A model generated the notes under the pieces. It worked only from the letters and a program-made list of their open reading frames with translations. It ran no database searches and was not told the origin of the DNA. This document shows positions 10,815-19,575 of a stretch of 64,000 bases of DNA, piece by piece. How positions within the stretch are numbered: the first letter of the stretch is position 1; the number at the start of each line of letters is the position of its first letter. Both the position numbers and the translations under genes were made by a program. This stretch comes from Triticum aestivum. Lineage: Eukaryota > Streptophyta > Magnoliopsida > Poales > Poaceae. The stretch lies in NCBI RefSeq assembly GCF_018294505.1, contig NC_057810.1:703463622-703527621 (forward strand), read 5' to 3'.

Positions 10815-12398
10815 GAGTAAATTCCGGTTTTTACCCCCTATTTTTACATTTTTGACAATAATTACCCCGTTTAGCGAGATTTCATCCGTTTTACCCAATT
10901 GAGCAAAAGTGTTGCCACAGTTTACCCAGTTTAATATTTTATAAGCATTCTGACACGCTGGTCCAATTGTGTTACCATGTTTGATATTTTTGGAGTTGAT
11001 GGTATTCTCCTATTATTTATAAATCAGATCATTCTCCTATTATTTGCAACAGATCATGGAAATACACTACTATCAAAATTTATTAATATAGACTACAGAT
11101 TGCTCCGGGTTCACATGTTGAAAACAGGTTGAATGATGCTTCCCATTTATAGATAGCACCAGGACCTTATAGTACAGCTGAATAACATCACATATATAGA
11201 TAGCTTCACTAGTTCACAACTGCAGAAGCTTCAGAATACACCAAACAGTAGCAGTGGCACATACACCTTGTCAGTCTTCACCTTTCTTAGCTCCTACACC
11301 TTGCAAAGCTCTCCATCTAGGATGCTAACATCATCTTGTCCTCCATCACTTCCAGGAGCTGTCACAAACCACAAAAATCATCCTCCATCTATGCGCCTTA
11401 CAACCACTGAAGGAGATCTAGGTTACTCTAAAATATATTCTGATAAAGGTTTATCAAACTGAAGAAGTAAAAGAATTCCAATATTCAAAATGTTGAAAAA
11501 CACTTTAAATCAATGTACCTCAATTACAGAAGGGTGATATATATAGACATGATCTTCTAATAAGCATCTTAATTTTGTCCGAATTAAACGCCTAACCAGC
11601 AAATGCATGAGTCAGGAAAATTTTAGAATACACAAATTGCTGTAATAGAGATGGTCAAAATCATGTGGAATGGGGTATGACTGAGAGGGCTTGTTTGTTC
11701 ACCAACCTCGCTGATTTGTTGGACCAGACGTCGCCATAGAACCGCCATCAACTGAGCACAGACTAATAGGGTCCCTGCTATGTCGCCAAAGTAGGAAGAA
11801 GAACTAAGCACAACCTGATGCGGTCACATACATGATTAGTTTTTTAAGTATATCAAATTCAGAGGACTACGCCGACGTCAGCGAACTTGACGGGACCATC
11901 GGATTCCACGAGGTCATTTCTTGCCATGATGTTGTGGCCATACAGCCCGGCCCGAGGAGGTATGAAAGCGCATGGCCAGGACCTCAGCACCCGCCACCGT
12001 CGCCGTCATCGTCGCCACTGCTTGACAATCCTGAGCAACGATTGGGGGCGAGCAACGCAAGCGAGAACCGAGTAGAGGCGAGCATGGCGCTCGCCGCTCG
12101 GCCGACTCGCACGTTGTGCGTTGGACGCGATGCGAGTGATCACCATCAGGCTGTCCTGGTCGGTAGAAGCTACGAGGACTGGTTCGGCAGGGAGAAAAAT
12201 AGGCAATAAAAAACCATTGATGTGGCATGCCAGCTGGACCAGACAATTGAAACTTGTCGGCCAGAACACAAAATCTCGCTAAACAGGGTAAATTCTGGCA
12301 GAACTTTTGCTAAATGGGGTAAAACGGACAAAATCTCGCTAAATAGGGTAATTAGTGTCAAAAATGTCAGAATAGAGGGTAAAAACCAGAATTTACTC
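10815..12398. mobile_element. Mutator-like element, non-autonomous, 1584 bp, with a GC-rich cargo
   Basis: Long terminal inverted repeats, more than 100 bp with some divergence, begin GAGTAAATTCCGG on the left and end CCAGAATTTACTC on the right. They share inner blocks such as TTTAGCGAGATTT / AAATCTCGCTAAA. A perfect 9-bp target duplication TATAATTTA is present at 10806-10814 and 12399-12407. Long inverted repeats plus 9-bp duplications are diagnostic of Mutator-like elements. No transposase is present. The inside changes sharply from AT-rich to GC-rich at about 11860-12180, which suggests captured host sequence (Pack-MULE type). Confidence 0.9.
11832..12209. other. GC-rich cargo of the Mutator-like element, possible captured gene fragment
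   Basis: An open plus-strand frame of 125 codons (11832-12209) and a minus-strand frame (11914-12246) overlap. The minus strand also reads MARNDLVESDGPVKFADVG near 11875-11931, and a hydrophobic frame at 11700-11811 is also on the minus strand. None is identified. Base composition differs clearly from the AT-rich arms of the element. Whether it is expressed cannot be judged. Confidence 0.4.
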
Positions 12399-12493
12399 TA
12401 TAATTTATGTTGGCTCGCTGTTTTATTTTGGATCCAAGAAAGACCTCTGTACCTAGTTGGAACGGCGATAATGATAGTTTGTTTTCTAATTAA

Positions 12494-12582
12494 TGGCACC
12501 GTCGTGAGCCTAGATTTTAAGGCAAATATGGCACCGCCGAGTCTGGTTCGGATGTGATTTGCACAACCCTACGTGGGGACTT
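12494..12582 (+). pseudogene. Decayed exon 3 of another cytochrome c1-like copy
   Basis: This stretch aligns with exon 3 of copy A (about 2218-2312). ATGGCACCGCCGAG matches ATGGCGCCACCGAG, and TTTGCACAACCCTACGTGGGGAC encodes FAQPYVGT where copy A has FAQPYIGT. The codon before that Phe is TGA instead of CAG, so the frame is broken. Exons 1 and 2 are absent; they were probably lost when the Mutator-like element and other insertions split the cluster. Confidence 0.6.
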
Positions 12583-12769
12583 TTCACGACATATTGATTT
12601 CCAACCTACTTCTTCCGTGCCATGGACTTTACCCTGTTTATGTTGAAGATGGGACATGTAACGTTTTAACAAATCAAGTAGTAATGAGACACTTATTTTG
12701 GGACGGATTGGGTATCTACCAGGTACAAAGTCGTGCACACCAACGTGATGGCTTTAATTCTTCCACAGA

Positions 12770-12978
12770 AGAGAAGTTTTCGGTACTATATGCTCGGCAA
12801 TGCTCTTGCAACCCGCATTGAGAAGAAGAAAACGGCTTTTTCCCGTAGCAGAAAGGCGCCTTCCCCATGGCGTAGCGTAGCGAGCAGTGTGCGTACACGT
12901 CGCCCCAATCCAGAACCCAGCGCGCTCCGCCACACTCCCACCGTCCCGACGACCCACTCACCACACCACACCACACCA
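12770..12978 (+). promoter_or_regulatory. 5' flank of cytochrome c1-like copy B
   Basis: This block, shared with 2835-2975, contains AGAAAGGCGCCTTCCCCA and CGCCCCAATCCAGA. It ends in a CACAC-rich microsatellite at about 12959-12978. No convincing TATA box is seen, unlike copy A. Sharing of this block between two loci supports tandem duplication of promoter plus gene. Confidence 0.4.
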
Positions 12979-13104
12979 CACTTATCTGCAGAGTGAGCCG
13001 CCGCAGCAGCGCCCGCTCGCAGACACGCTATCCACCTCCAACCACGCCGGCGGCCACACGCACAGACGCACTTGCGCCGGAGCTCAGGTCAGGCGAACGT
13101 TCCA

Positions 13105-13716
13105 ATGGCGGCCGCGCCGACGGGGGTAGCGTGCCCGGTCTACCCGTGGCCGAGCGACGCGTAAGCACGCCACCAACGCTCACTGAGCTCTTCTTCTGAA
13201 CATCTCGTGGGGGGCTGATTGCTGGCTGGTTGTGATGGACTCGCAGGGCGCAGCGCGGGGCCAAGGTGTTCATGCAGAGCGACTGCGCGGCGTGCCACTC
13301 CGCGCTCCCCTACGCCGGCCTCCGGGGAGCCGCGGTGCCGGGCCAGGACGCGGTGGCCAGGACGGCCGAGATCCTCGTCGCCGAGGAGGCGCGGCCGGCC
13401 GGGATGACGACGACGCCGCTCCATGGCGCCGCCGCCGCGCAGACGCCGGACCTCGCCACCGTCGCCACAAGAGTAAGCGCACTATCTCGCTGCTGCTGCA
13501 TCACCATTCTGGCATCTACAATGACTAGTACAGTATGTGTTTCACACTGTACGTTCTTCTGAACAGATCCAGGGCGGGCTGCGGTGCAACCTGTACTCCG
13601 CCGGGACGGCGGCGACGCCCGTTAGGGCGATGCTCGCCGGCGGCGCCGCGGCGTGCCAGGAGCTCAAGAAGAGCCCCGTCTGGCTGCAGTTTGCCCAGGC
13701 TTTCCAGGCAGCTTGA
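13105..13716 (+). CDS. Cytochrome c1-derived small c-type haem protein, copy B (143 aa, 3 exons)
   Basis: Exons 13105-13160, 13247-13472 and 13567-13716 are all GT-AG and the frame is intact. The first exon is 56 nt long, as in copy A, and the intron phases match. Seen: ACPVYPWPSDA (closer than copy A to the CPxYPWP of cytochrome c1), RGAKVFMQSDCAACH (C32-x-x-C35-H36, with one residue inserted before the motif), QTPDLATV, IQGGLRCNLY and RAML. The axial Met expected in the GGAIAMPKML-like block is not obvious: TAATPVRAML has Pro/Val where copy A has Met-Pro. The N-terminal presequence, the internal block and the C-terminal membrane helix of full cytochrome c1 are missing. AATAAA is at 13850-13855. 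Likely function: unknown small haem protein; alternatively a neofunctionalised or dying duplicate. Confidence 0.72.
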
Positions 13717-13855
13717 TGGGATGGACCCATCTTCAGTGACACGACCTGCTATGCCCAAGCTTGCCTCATCTCTGTGTCCAAGATGTATGTCTGTAACATA
13801 TGTATAAATCACATCACATTGCACCTTGTGCTGGATCAAGTAGCATCGAAATAAA

Positions 13856-14319
13856 GCACTCCTGTGCAGCCGTTCCAAGTTAAATTCAACTCATGCGTTC
13901 CAGACAGGCCGTGAGCAGCAGCCTATATGCTGTGACAATAATGGCGATATCATTCATGACAGGTTTGCAGTACAGGGAGATGTCAGGAGCTGCAGAGAGG
14001 TAAACACAACAAAGCCTCCTAACCAGTGAGCACCATCAGATCAAAGGTGAAAAACAGGTCAGCCATGTATGGCGGCACTGCCGTCGACGAAACATACATA
14101 AACTAAAATTTGACCATTGTTTGGTATCAAGAAAGAAATGTTCGGCGTTCCAAATCAAACATCTATGTAGCAAAGTCAGCCAACAATAATTACAGTGCCT
14201 GAAAAAGATCACCCGAGACAAAAATTAGATTAGGCTATGATCCTCATTTTCTGAGCTACTCTTGTCTCGATCTAATCAGCTCCGTTTGTTTGCGATCCCG
14301 AGGCAATGATCAGAAGCGG
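13856..14319. other. Convergent 3' spacer between cytochrome c1-like copy B and the MYB-CC gene
   Basis: Contains the 3' UTRs of two convergent genes. No further coding signal is seen. Confidence 0.5.
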
Positions 14320-16897
14320 TCATTCCTTCTCCCGATGGCTCATTTCGGCCGAATCAGTGTCTGCTGTTTGTTCTCTGTATGCTTCCTTGTGATCCACAGC
14401 CTGCACGTTCGAATGCTGGAACCTTGGTAGCGCGCCGAGCTGCTTTAGGCTCTCGCCCTGCCTCGCGATCACCATCTCCAGGTACTTGCTGTGTTCTTCT
14501 ACCTGCAGCTGCATCTTTCTTTGGAGCTGTGGAGAGGGAAAAATAAAAGAACAGAGAACCCACGTTACTAAAATAGATGGGGAGTTCGCACGCCTTTTCT
14601 TGCCAGGTCCAAGGAGTGAAAATATGCATACCTCAAGCTGTGCATGAAGTTGCTTCTGCAAGCCAATCTGAGTTCTTAGCCCTTCACTAGCCTCCATGTG
14701 TCTGCACCAAGCGTAAAGTGAATAATTAGAACTCTGGAACTCGCACACACACACACAAAAAAAAAAAAAAACTTTACTGTGGACCGGGCATTGCACCATT
14801 TCATGGATGTCTTTGAAATACGTCTGAAGCTAAAATAGGTTACTGATGGCATACGTATCTTCCAGGTTGGTGCACAGGTGGTACATATATACAACATAAA
14901 TTTACGTCAAGGCAGTCTTTACAACAGTAATAAAAAGCAAAGATATAAATTTACGTCAAGACGGTCTTTACAATAGTAATAAAAGCAAGGATATATCAGG
15001 TATAAAGATTATCTCACTTCATGTTCTGGGAGCAAACTTCATCCATGTGGCTGCTTCTCTCCGCTGAAGTGCCTGCTAAAATACAGAAATTATAAGTAAG
15101 CATGAAATCCTACATTTCAATAATTTTCTTTAAATTTAACTAGAGGCTAGACATAAATAACATAATGTAAAAAACTAAAAACAATAATAATGGTAAAGAA
15201 ACAAGTCACTGAAGTATCCTAGTTTGCTATATGATAGTCAGTGTCTGTTTTGCAATGATGACATTAAACCAGCGTTGCGACATAGAGAGACACACAAACC
15301 ATCAGATGATTCAGATTGATGGCGAACTGTACGATACTTCTGCAAAAGAATAACCCGCGGCCATCAGGAAAATACAGAAGAAATAATAAAAAAGCTCACT
15401 GATAACTCAGAAGGAACAAATGTAGACCTGTAGATGGCTTTTTACATGGTATATAGTTAGCCCTTCAACCTTCATAACTTTCTGGACTGCTTTTGGAGTT
15501 GCTTCTGCAGGAAGAGGGCTTAGAATTAGATAAATGAAAATGTCTAGCAAAAAGAGCACAACAAAGACCAACATGACTGTACAGACAGACACATGTTAAT
15601 ATTTCTGGTTTAAAAGGATACATTACCCCATAAATTTCATCAGTGAACAAAGCACGATTAGCAGAAAAATAAAGCGTAAAAAAACTACATTCAAAAAAGC
15701 GCAAGAAAGCATCAATGATCATACTTTCACTTCCACCAAGCTTGTCAACGGCGTCAACAAACTTCTCATGGAGCTCAGGTGTCCAGCGCATCCTTGACTT
15801 GGTTGGAGTAGTGTCTGAACAAGGTAAATTATCACTGCAAAGTTCATCCACGTTGAAAGAACTCGATCTGTTTTTCTGCCCATGAAAATATGCATAATTT
15901 GAAGGTGTCATACTTGCATCAGCTGCCTGCAAATGAGGTGGTAACTTCATTAAGCATGTGGCAAAATTCAACAATATTATCTCTGGAGCTGCAAGAAGGT
16001 GGAGTGGAGTTCTGCCAAACAGGGCCTAAGTGCAATGATGAAGGGTTGGTCATCATATTGTTTTGCAGTTAGTAAAGCCAAAAGAAAAGAGAGGAAATTG
16101 AGAACCCCTAGAACAATTAAAGCAAATCACAAGCGAAAAATCAGTCAAATGAGATGGATACCTTAAGCACAGATCCACCAGATCCCGAACTTCCCAGAAA
16201 TTGCTCTGTACTCCCAGATGAGTACCATTCTTTATGCTTTGCAAGGTGGGTACTATGATCAATTGTAATGATGTCTTGGCTTTGTTGGCTAACAATCACG
16301 TTTCGTTGATCGGAAACATCAATGGTTGCTGGATATTCAAGTACTCCTGGGAGTGGTCCTTGACCCCAGTTTATTTCTTCAGATACTTTGGGATAGACCA
16401 TCCTTAAATAATCTGGATTACCAGTGTATGATGCATGTGCTGATGGCAGTGAAGTATCACAACCAGATATTGCAATAACATGTGATCCAAAAGACAGTTT
16501 CCCTTTAGGTGATCCATCGTTGATACGAAGATCTGAAGTGAAATTGGAAGCTGACATATATGGCTGACATAAGGTACCGAATGAGGTGATAGAACTACCG
16601 CACAGATCCCTTTCAATGTAAGATGTCCTATACTCTGGAAAACTAGGAACTGTGACTTCAGAGAGTACTTGTACTACATTAATATCTGATGGAACAAACC
16701 GAGGAACTTCTCCGTTGCAAAACTGACTCATTATTGATGTATAGCCGTGTGCATTACCCCTTCGATGATCCACCTCAGTCCACTGAAATGGATCTTTGAT
16801 CATATCATTGGGGAAGTGTAAGGGCCTATCCAATTCTAACTTGGAAAGGAAATCAGTGGGAAAAAAATCTCTGGTCTTGTTCAGTCATTGAGATCAT
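14320..16897 (-). CDS. MYB-CC (GARP, PHR1-like) transcription factor; apparent 1-nt frameshift near the start
   Basis: Minus-strand exons: about 16897-16162, 15926-15725, 15504-15428, 15339-15300, 15072-15018, 14701-14632 and 14526-14320. All internal junctions are GT-AG and phases agree. The second exon ends and the third continues in a SHLQKYR-class MYB/GARP DNA-binding domain (KSRMRWTPELHEKFVDAV, LGGSEKATPKAV, GLTIYHVKSHLQKYR). The sixth and seventh exons carry the MYB-CC coiled coil with the LHAQLE motif. The C-terminus is short and acidic. Known: this family, including PHR1, binds P1BS-type sites and regulates phosphate-starvation and other responses as dimers. The 5' end is odd: ATG at 16895-16897 reads MTEQDQRFF and then hits a stop, but removing one T from the 7-base run at 16861-16867 joins it to PTDFLSKLELDRP. 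Either there is a base error or mutation, or an upstream exon splices in here. Confidence 0.85.
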
Positions 16898-17329
16898 TGG
16901 AGCGTCTTATTTTCCCAGATTGCTGACTAGCGAGAAATTGTCTTCTATGAATATGCAAGCCAATAGACAATTATTAGTTTATTACTATAAACCCCCAAAT
17001 GGCAAATCAGTGAGGTTCTTAAAATTGTGAATATCAAGCAGGTTATGCATCTTAGTAAAGAAAAATCGTAGTTGGACACCGGAATCATGATGTGAATCGC
17101 ACATTGGTAATTGCCAGTTATACTTCTAGAGGTTGAGAGTAAACTCAAGATTGTAATCAAGAAGTAACAGGAACAAACTGCAAAGGATTGAGACACACGT
17201 GCAACATGACTTGCAGGTTCAATCCCTTCTTAAACATAAAAGATAAAAAAGCAAAGAAGCATTCAAGAACTGAATAGAACAAGCCCCAACTCTCCAGCAG
17301 TTTCCAGAAGGAACATAACTAATGGAATA
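16898..17329 (-). other. 5' region of the MYB-CC gene
   Basis: AT-rich. I could not identify a further coding exon. It probably holds 5' UTR or intron sequence upstream of 16897. Confidence 0.35.
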
Positions 17330-17738
17330 GAAGAACCAATAACTACAAGTCTACAACAACAACAACAACAACAACAAAGCCTTTAGTCCCAAACAAGTTG
17401 GGGTAGGCTAGAGGTGAAACCCATAAGATCTCGCAACCAACTCATGGCTCGGGCACATGGATAGCAAGCTTCCACGCACCCCTGTCCATAGCTAGCTCTT
17501 TGGTGATACTCCAATCCTAAAGGTCTCTCTTAACGGACTCCTCCCATGTCAAATTCGGCCTACCCCGCCCTCTCTTGACATTCTCCGCATGCTTTAGCCA
17601 TCCGCTATGCACTGGAGCTTCTGGAGGCCTGCGCTGAATATGCCCAAACCATCTCAGACGATGTTGGACAAGCTTCTCTTCAATTGGTGCTACCCCAACT
17701 CTATCTAATCTTCTTTTTTTGAAGGGAACAAATAACTA
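17330..17738 (-). mobile_element. 5'-truncated RTE-type LINE tail
   Basis: On the minus strand the sequence reads as the C-terminus of a plant RTE-LINE reverse transcriptase: RLRWFGHIQRRPPEAP, then NVKRGRGRP, then LTWEESVKRDL, followed by a premature TAG. It ends in a (TTG)n tail, seen as (CAA)n at 17353-17376 on the plus strand. Imperfect target duplications GAAGAACCAATAACTA (17330-17345) and GAAGGGAACAAATAACTA (17721-17738) flank it. The remnant is about 375 bp and dead. Confidence 0.75.
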
Positions 17739-19575
17739 ATCTGAGCGATAAATCAGACAAAAGAGTTGCAAAAAAAGAGTAACTTGATGTGGATTCTGCG
17801 TTGCTGTTACAGAATTAGTTGAATCGATGTTGATACTTACTTCTTTCTTTGGAGAACGGGACCGTAGAAGAACAGGGATTAAAGTTTTAAGCAAGGATGT
17901 GTTGCTAGGATCAATTCAGGGGCTAAGAATGGAAAGGAGTTCAAGTTGCTGTGTGCACAGGGGAGGGTAGGTGGAGCTATGGCTCTAGAGAGGGACCCTG
18001 AATCTGCTAAATGTATCTAAATTTCTATAACCATCAAGCAAATAGTCTACCAATATTTTAAACTGACTCCATTTTACTTTAAGAATAGGGACCACATGGA
18101 GTTACTTCCTGTGTAATGGATATTTTAAAACCTGCCAGCTATTGACTTATTGTATGCATCAACCACCCAGACGTAGATTGATTAGAAAAATATTAAAGCT
18201 TTACAAGACAGAACATAGATATACATGCTGCCAAGCTGGATTGATAATACTGCAAAGGGAACTATGGCAACAGATATACAGCTGCTAGTTTGGTCTGACC
18301 GAAATACAGAAGTTGTGAATTAACCTATTACACCGATCAGTTAGGAGGTTGTAAAAAAAACTGACACGGTTACATAAAAGCAATTTCAAGACATGGTAGA
18401 GCTATCTTGCCCAGGCCTTATGCTTGGTTCTAAACCATGTGGATGAAGCAATATTCCATAAAACAATAAGCTTGCAATCATGGAGTATCTTTTTGGCAAC
18501 TAGGTGCTTTGGAGTTGACAAACCCAATTTGGCATGTAACAGAAGGTTGTTTAAAAGCTGGCATGACAACGTCTCTTTCTAAATTACCTTATCCAAAACT
18601 ATGCATCTTCTCATTTTGTATGAAAAGGAACAGCTGGAATACGGCACTTCGTAAATAATTTATTAATCATGCTTTAGAGTTCTGACCTGGTGCAGGTGGA
18701 GTCCAGAAGCACAAACAGGCAAAATAATAGGGAAGAAAATGTCAGCTGCGTATTGGTTATGCAAATTGGAAAACGATTTTCTTCAGTAACTTCATCAAAG
18801 GGAAAAATGCAGTCCCGCTGTTGATTTAGTTCCATGATTTACACTTTGACTCGCAATTAGATCTACAATATGTGGATCATGTCATACAAAATCGACATGT
18901 CATTCGTACTTTAAAACATTTTCCTATCGTTGTGAATTTGTAACTATGAAAACTGTATTGTACAACAAGTTTATGGTCAAAGTTCAACTTTTAATAGCGT
19001 GGACACCTTATGAGATCAACATAAGGAGTACTTTGGTTGGTCTTCTTTTTTTCCTAATGGGATTTGTTTGCCATGATACTACCAGCCGACCAGGCTAGAT
19101 TAAAGAGACTGGCTTGCATCTTCAAAATCCAAATAAATGTAAAAAACATTTAGCAGACATCAGTCAAACCACGATTGTCCAACAAACACCCTAGAAGACT
19201 CATGTCTCATTGGCCAGAAAAAAGAGAACAAAAGATAAGAAAAAATACGATGCAAATAAATCGCCTAAATTGAACATGTGCCCGACAAGAAGATAGTTGT
19301 ATTTCATCATAGATTGTCAACTTGGAAGGCGGAAAAGGAGGAAAAAAACCTATTCAATCTTCGTATTTGACCAGTTTATATGCAGTGACTTTTGATCAGT
19401 AACAGTTTTCAACTTTTTATCATGCAGAAAGTGTATTGATTTCCTGCTGTTTAACGTTCATCATATCACCGTCATCACACATGCAAAGTAATTTACTGCA
19501 GCCAGCCTGGAAAATAAATTACTTGGAGTGGAAGTGCACATTGCAAATCTCCTGTATTGTCTTGAACTACCGCCA
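17739..19575. other. Spacer between FANCF 3' end and MYB-CC 5' region
   Basis: AT-rich, both neighbours being on the minus strand. It should contain the FANCF 3' UTR and the MYB-CC promoter. No coding exon, TATA box or repeat could be assigned with confidence. Confidence 0.35.
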
